Below are positions 35,416 to 46,100 of a DNA stretch of 64,000 nt, piece by piece. Within the stretch, counting starts at the first letter, position 1; the number at the start of each line of letters is the position of its first letter. A program made the position numbers and the translations under genes. A model generated the notes under the pieces. The model was given only the letters and a program-made list of their open reading frames with translations, had not been told where the DNA came from and did no database searches. The stretch comes from Erythrobacter tepidarius (lineage in GTDB: Bacteria; Pseudomonadota; Alphaproteobacteria; Sphingomonadales; Sphingomonadaceae): the NCBI RefSeq assembly GCF_002155695.1, contig NZ_MUYJ01000002.1, positions 186,001 through 250,000 of the forward strand, read 5' to 3'.

Positions 35416-36324
35416 TCAGGGCCGCTTGGCCAGCAGCCAGCCAAAGATCTCGGGCAGGCGCGCCGCCCAGGCGTTTTCCTCGTGCTCGGCGCCCTCGAAA
35501 ACCTTGCTCTCCCAGTCGCGGCCCTTCACCCAGCCCGCCGCGACAAGGCGCGCATCGACCACCTGCTGATAGGGCGCATAATAGGCATCGAGCGTCGCGG
35601 TGCCGTGATCGAACCACACCCGCCGCCCATCGGGCTGGCCGAGCCTTGCGGCAAACCACCCGTCCCACATTGCCTTGAGCGCGCCCTCGTCGGTCGTGCG
35701 CGGATCGACCGCGGGCCAGTGCGAGGACACGCAGCCCGCCCGTCCGAACACCTCGGGGCGTTCCAGAAAGGCATAGCAACTCATCAGCCCGCCCATCGAG
35801 GAGCCGACGATCGCCGTATCGTCGCGCCCGGTGCGGGTGCGGAAGCTGGTGTCGACCCAGGTCTTGAGCGGCCCGGCGATCCACGCGAGATAGCGGTCGG
35901 AGACGATCTGCCCCCCGCCGGCGGCATCCATCTGCGCCTTCAGCGCCGGCGGCGCGGCATCATAGGCGCTGCGCGGGAGATACTGGCGATAGCGGTCGCG
36001 CCCGGGTGCCCAGATGCCGACGATGATGTGCGGTTCCACGCTGCCGCTCGCCACCGCCGCCAGCATCGCTTTGTCGGCCGCCCAGATCTTGTTGAAGTTG
36101 CTGTTCTTCGGCTCGAACAGGTTGTGCCCGTCATGCATGTAGAGCACCGGATAACGCGCATTGCCCGCGTCATAGCCGGGCGGCAGCCAGATGGTAAGGC
36201 GCTGCTCGGGCAGGCCGGCAGCAGGGATCGGCTGGTACTCGATCAGCCGCCCCGTCTGCTGCGCCCTGAGCGGCGCAGCAAGACAGGCGAGCACGGCCAG
36301 CAGCATGAGAATGGCACGACCCAT
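35416..36324 (-). CDS. secreted esterase (enterochelin-esterase-like alpha/beta hydrolase)
   Basis: The ATG at 36324, preceded by AAGGAAGAG, starts directly with a signal peptide (MGRAILMLLAVLACLAAPLRAQ). Upstream in-frame starts are rejected. The 302-residue protein matches the putative esterase (Esterase D/Fes-like) family. Motifs are VLYMHDGHNLFEP, the nucleophile elbow GSSMGG (about 171), an Asp in FDHGTATLD and the His in GAEHEENAW (about 279), a complete triad. It likely hydrolyses an ester in the periplasm; the substrate is unknown. It is convergent with eda and divergent from xdhC, so not clearly part of either operon. Confidence 0.85.
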   Translation of the reverse strand: MGRAILMLLAVLACLAAPLRAQQTGRLIEYQPIPAAGLPEQRLTIWLPPGYDAGNARYPVLYMHDGHNLFEPKNSNFNKIWAADKAMLAAVASGSVEPHIIVGIWAPGRDRYRQYLPRSAYDAAPPALKAQMDAAGGGQIVSDRYLAWIAGPLKTWVDTSFRTRTGRDDTAIVGSSMGGLMSCYAFLERPEVFGRAGCVSSHWPAVDPRTTDEGALKAMWDGWFAARLGQPDGRRVWFDHGTATLDAYYAPYQQVVDARLVAAGWVKGRDWESKVFEGAEHEENAWAARLPEIFGWLLAKRP

Positions 36325-36461
36325 CGCGCTCTTCCTTGTGACGCTTATTCGCCTCGGCGGGCGCATAGCACCCGTGCCTCATTTGGTCACCGGCCAAGGC
36401 GATTGCGCGGCTGGGGCGGGACGATTAGGCTCGTGGGCCGTTTCCTCAAGGCAAAGTGCGC

Positions 36462-37463
36462 ATGACCAGCTGGCGACTGACCGCCCAGATCGACGATATC
36501 AGGGTGCCGCTCGGCGAAGTGCTGGCGACAGGCGCGCCATTCGCAATTGCCACGCTGGTCGCGGTCGAGGGCTCGGCCCCGCGCGATCCGGGGGCGCAGA
36601 TGCTGATCACCGAAAGCGACTATTGGGGATTCCTGTCGGGTGGCTGCATCGAGGCCGATGTTGCCCGCCACGCACGCGAAGCGCTGATCGAGGGACGCGC
36701 ACGGCGCTTGCGCTATGGCGCGGGCAGTCCGTGGATCGACATCCGCCTCGCCTGCGGGAGCGGGATCACCGTGCTGGTCGAGCCGGTGAAGGCGGATGAC
36801 CCGGCGATTGCCACGCTTCTGGCCGCCCATGCCGCCCGCCAGCCGTTGGTGTGGAAGAGCGACGGGGCAAGCCGCAGCACCAGCCCCGGCGAGGGGCCCG
36901 CATTCGCATGGGACGGCGAGGCTTATGCAAGGCTCTATCTGCCCGCTTTCCGCCTCGTGCTGATCGGCGGGGACGGCACTGCGCTCGCTGCCGCGAGGCT
37001 CGCCGCCGCGGCGGGAATGGAGGTGGTGCTGGTTGCCCCGGCCGGGCCGGACGCACCGCCTTTCCCGGGCATTGCCTATCACCGCTCTGCACCCACTAGG
37101 GCGCTCGGGGAGATCGGGATCGACCGCTGGACGGCGGTGGCGGTGCTCAGTCACGACCGCGAGGATGACGAGCACGCCCTTGCGGCGGCGCTGATGAGCG
37201 AGGCCTGCTATGTCGGCGCGATTGGCGCGCGGGCGCGGCTCGACGCAAGGTTTGCCAAGCTGCGCGGGCACGGGGTGAGCGCGGCGCAGATCGCGCGGCT
37301 GCACGCCCCGATCGGGCTTCAGGGCTTCGGCAAGGCCCCGCGCGAGATCGCGCTGTCGCTGGTCGCCGAGGTGGCGCAGGCCTTCCATGCGGCTACGGCA
37401 GCGGCGAGGTCTGCCGGGGAGTCGATGTCAAGCACAGCGCCCGCCGCGTCGGTGTCGAGATAG
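36462..37463 (+). CDS. XdhC/CoxI family molybdenum-enzyme maturation protein
   Basis: Members bind molybdenum cofactor and help insert the sulphurated cofactor into xanthine-dehydrogenase-type hydroxylases. An N-terminal XdhC/CoxI domain has GGCIEADVARHA (about 64-75). A C-terminal Rossmann domain has VLIGGDGTALAAARLA, AVLSHDREDDEHALAAAL and YVGAIGARARLDAR. ATG 36462 is preferred; a GTG 6 bp upstream is possible. The gene faces the MocA/IorBA operon, and its last 145 bp overlap the end of the MocA-like gene on the other strand. Its client is very probably the IorAB-type enzyme. Confidence 0.88.
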   Translation: MTSWRLTAQIDDIRVPLGEVLATGAPFAIATLVAVEGSAPRDPGAQMLITESDYWGFLSGGCIEADVARHAREALIEGRARRLRYGAGSPWIDIRLACGSGITVLVEPVKADDPAIATLLAAHAARQPLVWKSDGASRSTSPGEGPAFAWDGEAYARLYLPAFRLVLIGGDGTALAAARLAAAAGMEVVLVAPAGPDAPPFPGIAYHRSAPTRALGEIGIDRWTAVAVLSHDREDDEHALAAALMSEACYVGAIGARARLDARFAKLRGHGVSAAQIARLHAPIGLQGFGKAPREIALSLVAEVAQAFHAATAAARSAGESMSSTAPAASVSR

Positions 37464-37969
37464 GCGACGCCCTGCGTGCGCCCCTTGAGCAGCGCCGCCG
37501 CGCCGGCATCGCCGGTCAGCCGCGCAAGGTCGGGCAAGGCCGCGCGCGTAAAGGCCGCCGGGTGGCCGGGGATGCCGCCGACCCGCGGGCGGGCGGCATA
37601 GCCCGCCGCCTGCGCCAGCGCGGCAAGCTGCGGGCACAGCCCGACCGGCACCAGCGGCATATCGCCGAGGAACACGAACACCCCCTGCTGCGGAGTGCCG
37701 AGCGCGGCAAGGCCGGCGCGCAGGCTGGCGGCCATGCCTTCCCCCCACTCGCGGGCCGGCACGATGCGGCAGGCAAGGCCGCTCAGCGAGGCGGCGATCT
37801 GCGGATGGCCGGCACCGGTCGCCACCACCACCTCGCCGAAACCCGCCGAGGCCACGGCCCCGGCGGTGTGGCGGATGACGGGCGCACCCGCGAGGTCGGC
37901 CAGCAGCTTGCTCCCGCCAAAGCGCCGACCAGCCCCGGCTGCGAGGATCAGCGCCGACCAGCCGCGCAC
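37319..37969 (-). CDS. MocA-like molybdenum cofactor cytidylyltransferase
   Basis: A GTG start at 37969 gives 216 residues. The N-terminal nucleotide-binding motif is LILAAGAGRRFGGSKLL, followed by FLGDMPLV and GIPGHPAAF, as in MobA/MocA-type NTP transferases. MocA converts molybdopterin to the cytosine dinucleotide form used by Ior-type hydroxylases. It follows the large subunit gene by 15 bp, so it is part of the iorA-iorB-mocA operon. The 3' end overlaps xdhC on the opposite strand by 145 bp; both C-terminal tails look unconserved. Confidence 0.85.
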   Translation of the reverse strand: MRGWSALILAAGAGRRFGGSKLLADLAGAPVIRHTAGAVASAGFGEVVVATGAGHPQIAASLSGLACRIVPAREWGEGMAASLRAGLAALGTPQQGVFVFLGDMPLVPVGLCPQLAALAQAAGYAARPRVGGIPGHPAAFTRAALPDLARLTGDAGAAALLKGRTQGVAYLDTDAAGAVLDIDSPADLAAAVAAWKACATSATSDSAISRGALPKP

Positions 37970-37984
37970 ATCAGGCCCCAGCCC

Positions 37985-40261
37985 CTAGGCCTTGGCCTGC
38001 TGGCGCAGCGGCAGGGTGCGGATGCGCTTGCCGGTGGCCATGAACAGCGCGTTGGCGAGCGCGGCCGAGGCTGGCGGAACGCCCGGCTCGCCGATCCCGC
38101 CCATCGGGGCATCGCTCTCGATGAAGTGGACATCGATCAGCGGCGGGGCGTCGGCCAGCCTGAGGATCGGGTAGTCGGTAAAGTTGCTCTCCACCACCGC
38201 GCCTTGGTCGAGCGTGATCGCCTCGCCGATGGTGGCCGACAGGCCCATGATGATCCCGCCCGCGATCTGCGCCTCGGCATTGAGCGGGTTCACCGTTGTC
38301 CCGCAATCGACCACCGCGAAGGCCTTGAGCACCTTGGGGGTGCCGTCGTCCTTGACGGTGGCCTCGATCACCTCGGCGACGATGGTGCCGAAGCTCTCGA
38401 CGATCGCGATCCCGCGTCCGACGCCCGCGGGCAGCGGCGTGCCCCAGCCGGAGCGCCGGGCCACTTCGTCGAGCACCTTCTGGTGGCGCGAGCCATCGGG
38501 CAGGTGCTTGCGGCGGAACCGGTAGGGATCCTCGCCCGCGGCATGGGCCAGCTCGTCGATGAAGCTCTCGTTGTAAAAGCCGTGCTGGGTCGAATTGACC
38601 GAGCGCCACGGCCCGTCGATCTGGTTGGTGGTATAGGCAAAGTGCCGCCGCGAGGTTGCCGGCACGTCGTAGATGAAGCCCACTTCGCCTTCGGCATTGT
38701 CGCCCTGCACATAGTCGCTCTGCCACGCGGCGATCCGGCCCTTGTCATCGAGCGTGGCCGCAAGCCGCGCCGAGGACTGCGGGCGATAGGTACCGTGACG
38801 CAAGTCTTCCTCGCGGCTCCAGACGAGCTTGACGGGATAGGGGACTTGCCTTGCCAGCTGCGCCGCCTGATCGATGATCTCGGCCACGCCGGGGAAGCGC
38901 CGGCCGAAGCCGCCGCCCATGATCATCGGATGGAAGATCACGTCTTCCATGTCCATCCCGACCGCCTTGGCCGCGCGGTCGCGCGCGCCGATCGGGTCCT
39001 GCAGCCCGCCCCACATCTCCAGCTTGCCGCTCTTGAAATGGGCGGTGAGCGCGAAAGGCTCCATCATCGCATGGTGGAGGAAGGGAACGCGGTAATCGGC
39101 GCTGATGACCTTGCCGCCCGCGGCCTTGAAGGCCGCCGCGACATCGCCCTCGCCCGCGGTGTTGTCGGGCTTGCCGGTTTCGCGCAGGCGGTCCTGCGCC
39201 GCGTAGATCGCGGGGGTGGACATCGCCCCATGGCCGCCATCGGAGAACTTCGGGGAGAGCGCGGCAAGACCCTTGCTCGCCTGCCAGTAGCCCTTGGCGA
39301 CAACGATCACCGCGTCATCGAGCTTCACCACCTTTTCCACGCCCGGCACTGCCAGCGCCGGTGCCTCGTCGACGGATATGAGCTTGCCGCCGCGCACCGG
39401 CGCCGCGGCGATGGTCGCCACGCGCATATCCGGAAGGGTGAAGTCGATGCCGTAAACCGCGCTGCCATCGACCTTGGCGGGAATGTCGCGCCGGGTGACG
39501 GGCTTGCCGATCAGCCTGTAATCCTTGCGCGACTTGAGCACCGGATCGCTGCGCAGCGAGCGTTCCGCTGCGCCCGCTGCCAATTCGCCATAGCGCAAGC
39601 TCCGGCCCGAAGCGGCGTGGATCACCTTGCTGTCGGCGGTCGTCAGTTCGCTGGCGGGCACGCCGAGACGGTCAGCCGCTTCCTCGATCAGCGCGAGGCG
39701 CACCGCCGCGCCGACCACGCGCATGCCGCCCTGCCCGGTAAAGCGCACCGCCGAGGAACCGCCGGTGATCTGGATCTTCTGCGAGCGCGTGAGCGCGCCC
39801 ATGACAGCCGCTGGCAGCGCGGCGATCAGGCCGGGATAGCCGGTCATTTCGCCCAGGAATTTCTCCACCAGCGCAGTGTTCGAGAACGCCACATCCGATG
39901 GCGCCTGCTCGACCTTGACCTTGGCCCAGTCGGCATCAAGCTCGTCCGCCAGCATCTGCCCGAGCGCCGTGTGGGTACCCTGCCCGAAGTCGATATGCGG
40001 GGAGAACACCGTCACGGTGTCGTCCTCGGCGATCTTCATCCAGGTGAGGAAATTGTGCTCACCTTCGCCAGTGGTCAGCGCGCGGGCACGGCTCTTCGCG
40101 GCATTGTCGGCCCAGTAGAGGCCGAACACCCCGCCGCCCACCAGCAGCGCGGCGCCTGCAAGGAAGATGCGGCGCTTGATGCCCTTCTTCTTGACCGGAG
40201 TGGTATCGGTCGGAGCGGCTTCGATCTCTTCGAGATTGGGGTTGGGATTATCGGCCATCAT
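37985..40261 (-). CDS. molybdenum hydroxylase large subunit (IorB-like)
   Basis: The ATG at 40261 overlaps the stop of the small subunit (ATGA) and gives 758 residues; a longer in-frame extension overlapping the small subunit gene is rejected. The N-terminus has a [20 protein letters not shown] segment, a twin-arginine-like export signal or anchor. Family motifs include [41 protein letters not shown] and GEPGVPP near the end, which holds the catalytic Glu of the xanthine dehydrogenase family. It belongs to the IorB/membrane-bound aldehyde dehydrogenase group, oxidising N-heterocycles or aldehydes. The actual substrate is not evident. No cytochrome c subunit gene accompanies it. Confidence 0.88.
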   Translation of the reverse strand: MMADNPNPNLEEIEAAPTDTTPVKKKGIKRRIFLAGAALLVGGGVFGLYWADNAAKSRARALTTGEGEHNFLTWMKIAEDDTVTVFSPHIDFGQGTHTALGQMLADELDADWAKVKVEQAPSDVAFSNTALVEKFLGEMTGYPGLIAALPAAVMGALTRSQKIQITGGSSAVRFTGQGGMRVVGAAVRLALIEEAADRLGVPASELTTADSKVIHAASGRSLRYGELAAGAAERSLRSDPVLKSRKDYRLIGKPVTRRDIPAKVDGSAVYGIDFTLPDMRVATIAAAPVRGGKLISVDEAPALAVPGVEKVVKLDDAVIVVAKGYWQASKGLAALSPKFSDGGHGAMSTPAIYAAQDRLRETGKPDNTAGEGDVAAAFKAAGGKVISADYRVPFLHHAMMEPFALTAHFKSGKLEMWGGLQDPIGARDRAAKAVGMDMEDVIFHPMIMGGGFGRRFPGVAEIIDQAAQLARQVPYPVKLVWSREEDLRHGTYRPQSSARLAATLDDKGRIAAWQSDYVQGDNAEGEVGFIYDVPATSRRHFAYTTNQIDGPWRSVNSTQHGFYNESFIDELAHAAGEDPYRFRRKHLPDGSRHQKVLDEVARRSGWGTPLPAGVGRGIAIVESFGTIVAEVIEATVKDDGTPKVLKAFAVVDCGTTVNPLNAEAQIAGGIIMGLSATIGEAITLDQGAVVESNFTDYPILRLADAPPLIDVHFIESDAPMGGIGEPGVPPASAALANALFMATGKRIRTLPLRQQAKA

Positions 40262-40752
40262 GCCTCTCCCTGCGCAGAGGCGGCGGCTGCCCTCGCCGCC
40301 CGACCGGTCGCGGCAAGAATGGCCTTGCGGATCCGCGGATAGGTGCCGCAGCGGCAGATATTGGTCATTGCCTCGTCGATCTGCGCCTCGGACGGCACGC
40401 CGGTGCGCTCGATCAGGGCGACCGCCGCCATGATCTGGCCCGACTGGCAGTATCCGCATTGCGGCACCTGCGCCGCGATCCACGCCTGCTGCACCGCGTG
40501 CAGCGTGCCGTCCTCGGCCTTGAGACCCTCGATCGTGGTCACCGCCCTGCCCGCGATCTCGCTCACCGGCACGCTGCACGAGCGGGTCAACTGCCCGTCG
40601 ACATGAACCGAACAGGCCCCGCAAGCGGCGATGCCGCAACCGAACTTGGTGCCAGTGAGTGCGAGCTCCTCACGCAGAACCCACAGCAGCGGCGTATCCG
40701 GCTCTGCCGCGACGCTCACATCCTTGCCATTGACCGTAAAGCTGATTGCCAC
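40258..40752 (-). CDS. 2Fe-2S small subunit of molybdenum hydroxylase (IorA-like)
   Basis: The 164-residue protein has both expected clusters. The plant-ferredoxin-type N-terminal cluster is [16 protein letters not shown] plus a later Cys (TRSCSVP). The C-terminal helical cluster is CGYCQSGQI and [11 protein letters not shown]. It passes electrons from the molybdenum site of the large subunit. It starts with GTG at 40752 behind AAAGGAAAGG and overlaps the large-subunit gene by 4 bp. Confidence 0.93.
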   Translation of the reverse strand: MAISFTVNGKDVSVAAEPDTPLLWVLREELALTGTKFGCGIAACGACSVHVDGQLTRSCSVPVSEIAGRAVTTIEGLKAEDGTLHAVQQAWIAAQVPQCGYCQSGQIMAAVALIERTGVPSEAQIDEAMTNICRCGTYPRIRKAILAATGRAARAAAASAQGEA

Positions 40753-40831
40753 GCGCCTTTCCTTTCCGTGCCAGCGCCAGCCTAGCAGTCCGTCCCGGCG
40801 GGGGCCATGGGAAAGACAACGCAGACCTGCG

Positions 40832-41536
40832 CTACACGCTTACGCCGAACAGCGAGCCGATCGCCGCGGTGACGGCCATCGCGAAAATGCCCCAGCCGAC
40901 CACCCGCAAGGTGGCCCGCAGCAGGGGCGCGCCGCCGGCCTTGGCTCCGAGCGCGCCGAGAGCGCCAAGCGTGATGATAGAAACGGCCACCACCGTCGGC
41001 AGGATCGCTCCGCTAGGGGCAAGCCAGGCCGCCATCAGCGGGATCGCGGCGGCACTGCTGAAGGTCGCCCCCGAGGCAAGCGCCGCCTGCAACGGGCGCG
41101 CGGCGAGATGCTCGGCAAGACCGAGTTCGTCGCGGACATGGGCGCCGAGCGCGTCCTTGGCGCTGAGCTCGCGCGCCACAGTCAGCGCGGTTGCGGGTGA
41201 AAGGCCGCGCGCCTCGTAGATCGCCGCCAGTTCCTCCAACTCGTGCTCGGGCATTTCGGCAAGCGCCTGCCGTTCGCGGCGGATATCGGCCGCCTCGCTG
41301 TCAGCCTGCGAGGACACCGAAATGAACTCGCCCGCCGCCATCGACATTGCGCCTGCGACCAGTCCGGCGACCCCGGCAACCAGTATCGAACCTGCCTCGG
41401 GTGTCGCCGCCGCCACCCCGATGATCAAGGAGGAGACCGAGACGATGCCATCATTCGCCCCCAGCACCGCGGCGCGCAGCCAGCCGGTGCGATGGACATA
41501 ATGCGGATCATCAGGGTGCGTGCTCGGCCGCGACAT
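40832..41536 (-). CDS. VIT1/CCC1 family membrane transporter
   Basis: The ATG at 41536, with GAGGA upstream, gives 234 residues; an earlier start lacks support. Family motifs are [18 protein letters not shown] (first transmembrane helix) and [21 protein letters not shown] (second), then an acidic helical cytoplasmic loop ([18 protein letters not shown]). Three C-terminal helices follow. VIT/CCC1 proteins move Fe2+ or Mn2+ out of the cytoplasm. The gene is divergent from the carbonic anhydrase pair. Confidence 0.88.
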   Translation of the reverse strand: MSRPSTHPDDPHYVHRTGWLRAAVLGANDGIVSVSSLIIGVAAATPEAGSILVAGVAGLVAGAMSMAAGEFISVSSQADSEAADIRRERQALAEMPEHELEELAAIYEARGLSPATALTVARELSAKDALGAHVRDELGLAEHLAARPLQAALASGATFSSAAAIPLMAAWLAPSGAILPTVVAVSIITLGALGALGAKAGGAPLLRATLRVVGWGIFAMAVTAAIGSLFGVSV

Positions 41537-41697
41537 AGAGCCAGAATCCTCTTGCGACGGCACAGACAGCAGCGCCGCACGGCTCCTGTTTCCGACCACC
41601 GCGTGCAGAAAGCAAGAGGGCGTGCTTGACCGAGTATCGGACCCAACATAGCTTCATATCTCTCTACCTGCGCATTCAATGAGCTTTAGGGGGAATC

Positions 41698-41886
41698 TTG
41701 CCCGGCAGGATCATCCAATCCCGCGACCTGCCTGAGCCGGGCGCGCTGCGCGGCCACCCGATCGTCGCCGCGCGCGAAATGTTCGAGGCCGGCAGACGTG
41801 TCGGCAAGGCCGACCAGATCGAACAGGTGCGCGAGCTGTGGACTGCCGGTGCCGCCCCCGCTTCCAGCCAGAAAGACCGAACCTAA
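41698..41886 (+). CDS. small protein coupled to carbonic anhydrase
   Basis: A 62-residue ORF begins with TTG at 41698, four nucleotides after a very strong AGGGGGA ribosome site, and its TAA overlaps the carbonic anhydrase ATG (TAATG). This geometry suggests a real, translationally coupled gene even though no family is recognised. The product is soluble, rich in Arg/Glu/Ala (AAREMFEAGRRVGKADQIEQ), and has no cysteine or membrane helix. The TTG start is inferred from the ribosome site. Confidence 0.5.
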   Translation: MPGRIIQSRDLPEPGALRGHPIVAAREMFEAGRRVGKADQIEQVRELWTAGAAPASSQKDRT

Positions 41887-42545
41887 TGTCGAAATTGGCC
41901 CTAGGCGTCATCAAATTCCAGCGCGAGGTCTTCCCCGAGAAGCAGGAACTCTTCGAGCGGCTGAGCACGGGCCAGAATCCCGAGGCACTGTTCATCACCT
42001 GCTCGGACAGCCGGATCGAAACGGCGATGATCACCCAGACCGATCCGGGCGAGCTGTTCATCTGCCGCAACGCGGGCAATATCGTGCCCCCGCACACCAA
42101 CCAGACCGGCGGCATGACCGCCTCGATCGAATTCGCCATCGGCGCGCTGCAGATCCCGCATATCGTGGTCTGCGGCCATACCGAATGCGGGGCGATGAAA
42201 GGTGCGATGAACTGCGCCAAGCTGACCAACCTGCCCCACGTGCGAAAATGGTTGGGCTATTCGCAGCGTGCGGTCGATATCGTCGAGAAGATGGGAGCCG
42301 GGCTGGACGAGGAAAGCAAGATGCGGATGCTGCTCGAACAGAACGTCATCCTTCAGCTCGAGCACCTCAAGACTCACCCGACAGTGGCACAGGCCCTCGC
42401 CCAGAAAGCGGTGAGGCTGCATGGCTGGGTTTACGACATCAAGACTGGCGAAGTGACGGCCTTTGACGAATCCACCGGTGCCTGGCTGCCGATCGAGGAG
42501 CGTTATGCCGCGGAAGTGGCCTCGGCCACGCAGGCCATTAATTGA
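41886..42545 (+). CDS. beta-class carbonic anhydrase
   Basis: Interconverts CO2 and bicarbonate in the cytoplasm. The ATG at 41886, overlapping the preceding small ORF stop, gives 219 residues. The zinc ligands are present: Cys and the catalytic Asp-Arg pair in CSDSR, then His and Cys in CGHTECGAMKGA. FICRNAGNIVPPH is also typical. An upstream in-frame start at 41838 is rejected because it overlaps the coupled ORF. The 3' end overlaps the convergent ArsR gene by 8 bp. Bicarbonate supply to the PEP-carboxylase-like enzyme is possible but not shown. Confidence 0.95.
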   Translation: MSKLALGVIKFQREVFPEKQELFERLSTGQNPEALFITCSDSRIETAMITQTDPGELFICRNAGNIVPPHTNQTGGMTASIEFAIGALQIPHIVVCGHTECGAMKGAMNCAKLTNLPHVRKWLGYSQRAVDIVEKMGAGLDEESKMRMLLEQNVILQLEHLKTHPTVAQALAQKAVRLHGWVYDIKTGEVTAFDESTGAWLPIEERYAAEVASATQAIN

Positions 42546-42903
42546 CCGGTTCGAACGCTTCGCGCTGCCACAGCTCCTTGGCCATCTCGATATCGGCAGC
42601 GCTGGCGCGGCCAAGCCGGTGGGCGATGAAATCGATACCGTTGATCAGCCAGTCGGCCAGTTCGGGCTGGCTCAGGCGGTAAACCCGCTTCTGCGCCTGC
42701 GCTTCGGTTTCGACCAGCGCGATCGCCCGCAGCACGCCGAGGTGCTGGGACACGCGGGTGGCGGGAATTTCGAGCGAGTCTGCCAGTTCGTTCACGGTCA
42801 GATCACCAGCCCGCAGCTTGAGCAGGAGACGAATGCGATCCGGATGAGAGATCTGGCGTAGCACATTGGCCAGCTCGTTTGCGACTATCTTGCGGCTTGG
42901 CAT
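42538..42903 (-). CDS. ArsR family winged-helix repressor
   Basis: The 121-residue product from ATG 42903 has a winged helix-turn-helix (ISHPDRIRLLLKLRAG, then LTVNELADSLEIPATRVSQH, then LGVLRAIALVETE). No CxC metal-binding motif is present, so it is not a classical ArsR/SmtB metal sensor. The C-terminal tail contains YRLSQPELADWL. No ribosome site is obvious. It converges on the carbonic anhydrase gene, overlapping it by 8 bp. Targets are unknown. Confidence 0.85.
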   Translation of the reverse strand: MPSRKIVANELANVLRQISHPDRIRLLLKLRAGDLTVNELADSLEIPATRVSQHLGVLRAIALVETEAQAQKRVYRLSQPELADWLINGIDFIAHRLGRASAADIEMAKELWQREAFEPVN

Positions 42904-43121
42904 GGTGGTCGACCAATCACGAAGGTTGCAGGGCAGGACTTGGGGCGACGACACCAAGACGCACGGAGCCGGCAAAGGTTCCCTTGGCAAGCCTTGCGCC
43001 GAGCGCGCGCCACTGCGGGACAGGCCGGGGCGATATCGGGCCGCGGCGGGGGACGCTGCAAACGCCGCGCAAGCTCATCATGAATAGGCTCGACGCAGGA
43101 TCTCAAGCCTTCGCGCTCGTG

Positions 43122-46100
43122 CTATTCGACGGGCACGAGGTTATCGTCCGAGTCCCGGTCGATGTAGAAGTTGTAGGGATCAATCCCGGCGAACAGCGGC
43201 TTTCTCGCGCTTGTAAGCTCCACCACCTGCCGGCCAGCGCGGACGGGTACGCGCTTCATCGACAGCACGTCTGCCCGGTCGAAGGCACCCTGCCCCGGCT
43301 GCTCGGCAAACAGGCCCACCTCGATGCTCTCCGCCAGCGGCGCGGGCCGCTCGACACCCTTGCCGTCGGCGTGGAATTTGCCCGCCTCGATGGTAATCCG
43401 CGTGCGCCAGCGTCCGTCGGCCAGCTTGCGGGTCACCGCCTGCCTGGCCTTGAGATCATAGACCGTGATCTTTTCCAGCAAATCGGTGATCAGCGCCTGA
43501 TGCTCGGGGCTTTGCGCCTCCTTGCGCAGCTCGGCAATGAGATCGAGGCTGCGCGGGAAGGGCGCGCCCTTGAAGCGAAATTTCGCCAACAGCCGCGCGA
43601 GCGCGCGGTTGACCGCATCCTCGCCGAGCCGGTGCTGGAGCAGATACATCGCCAGCGATCCCTTGCGATAGTGGATGTGCTGCTGGTTCTCCACCCGCAT
43701 CAGCGGCTGCTCGTCCAGCACGTCGCCCTTGCGACCTTCGAGATAGCGGTCGAGCTCAAACTTGAGGAAGCGGCGGATCTTGTCCTCGCCGTAGAGCTGC
43801 TTCATCACCATCAGCGCCGAATATTGCGCGAGCGTTTCCGACAGCAGGGTCGAGCCCTGCATGTCCGCCCCGATCACCTGATGCGCCCAGTACTGGTGTG
43901 CGACTTCATGGGCGGTGACATAGGAGACATAGTCGATCGTCTCGGGATCGCGCACGTCAGCGGCAAAGCCGATGCTTTCCGAATAGGGGATGGTGCCCGC
44001 AAATGCCTGAGCGAACGTCTCGTAGCCGGGGAACTCGATGATCCGCGCATAGCCGAACTGGTAGGGCCCGAAATTGGCGCTGTAATAGCCGAGCGATGCC
44101 TTCATCGCCTTGAGCATCGCCGGAACGTTCCACGCATGGCGCGGATCGTGATAGATGCTGAGCGCAACATCGCCGATGCGGTCTTTTGCCACAGCATAGC
44201 GGGCCGACTGCACCGAGAAGAAATTGAGGATAGGCGCAGGTGACTGGAATACGGCGGTACGGCGACCGTCCTTGATGACGTCGGAGACCTTGTTGCCGGG
44301 CGCGACCGGCACCTGATCGGCGGCGGTGCTGATGGTGATGCGCGCGTTGACCCAGTCCGCATGGACGTAATTTTCCGACTGCGCCCCGGTATCCTCGAGC
44401 TTCGCTAGGCGCAACTCATCGGGCAGGCCTTGCCGACGCCGCGCGGTGCGATCGGTCAACAGGCCGCGCTGGTCCATCCCCAGGACCGGGGCGAACACGG
44501 AATTGTCCACGAAGGTGCCGTTCTCGACGATGTCGGTCGCCGCCGAACCGTTGCCGAACCCGCGCCGCCACACCTGCGAGGTGAAATCGAGCCGCGTCGT
44601 CGCTCCGGGCGACAGCGGTGCATCAAATCGGTAGATGCGATAGGCATGGCGCTTGTCGTGGCTGACAAGTTTCGCCCCGGCCACATCGAGGCGCGTGAAT
44701 TCCGCGGTCGCGTCACCCTGCCGGACATGCAGCTCGGTTATCGGCTTGCCGCTGTCGTTACGCAAGGCATAGTGGCCCTTGGCGGTCAATCGCCGTTCGG
44801 CAGGATAGATTGCCAGGTCGACGACGACGTCGGTCACCACCGGGCGCGCAAGAGCTGCGAACTTGAGATATTTGCGCTCGTATTCGGCGCTGCGCGCCTC
44901 GGCCTCCTCGGCCGTCTCGTAGGTGTTGAGCACCTTGATGTTGTTGTGGATCACAAGGCCCGTGCCGATCATCCCGCAGACCGAGGCAAGCGCCAGCCCG
45001 CCCGAAGCAGCGGTGATGCGCTTGCCGATGCGCTTGATCCGGGGCAGCACCGCCACCACCGTCCCGCGCGGCCAGGCCCAGTGCGCAAGGCACAGCAGCA
45101 GCAGCCCGAACGCGCCCCAATAGGCGCGCGCGATCAGACCGCCGACCCAGAAGCCGCCGGTGCCGTTCATATCGCTGAGCGGTTCGGCGGGGGTGCCCCC
45201 AAAGGTATAGAGGATATTGGTGTAGCCAAGGTTCGACATGAAAATGCGCGCCAAGAACCACACCAGGAACAGGCCCCAGCCGATATACTTGTTGGGGCTG
45301 ACCACCTGAAAGAACACCGCCAAAACCGCCACCAGCAGCATGTCGATGCTCTGCGGCACGACGAAGGCCGAAAGATAGAGCCCGGCATCATTGCCGAAGG
45401 CTCCCTTGATAAGCTGGTAGAAAATCCCGGCTGCCATGCCGCTCAGCGACATCGCCATCAGCAGCACGAAGATCGCAAGGATCTTGGGCACGAACATCGC
45501 CCATGCCGGAACCGGCGTGGCATCAATGATCTCGCTGATCTTCACGTCGCGTTCGCGCCACACCAGTTCGCCGCCGTAAAACACCGCGACGATCAGGCTG
45601 AAAATAGACAGATTGCCGATCACGGTGGTGATCACCCCGGTGGTCAGCGGATAGGACGGCGTGCCGTAGATCGTCTGGGCGAAGGTGAGGTTGAGCGCGG
45701 TGGTGGCGAGGCCGAGCAGCATCAGCACGATCAGCCCAGGGCTCTTGATCACCAGCAGCGTCTCAGTCTTGAGCCGGGTCCCGAAGCTGAGCCGGGCATG
45801 AGCCGTTCCGAAATCGCGCCGCACCGGTGCAGTCAGCGCGCGGGGTGGCGCGCTTTCCGCCTTGGCCGCTCTCGCAGCTTTTCGCGCCAGCCAACGCTGC
45901 TGCCAGCGCGAAGGAGCGCGCTCGGCCATGCTGAAGCGCAACCAGGCAATTCCGAAGAACACCGCCGACAGCACCAGCACCAAGATGCGGTTGAACAGCA
46001 GATTGCCCGTGAAGGGGATCGTGCGGCTGTTCATCTCCGCTGCTGTCCAATAGCGCGTTATTTCACCGATCGCGCCAACGCCGAGCGGCTCGTAGCGCGC

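Noticed and set aside
40262..40639. N-terminal extension of the IorB-like ORF
   Set aside because: Overlaps the 2Fe-2S subunit in another frame; ATGA junction at 40258-40261 is the natural start.
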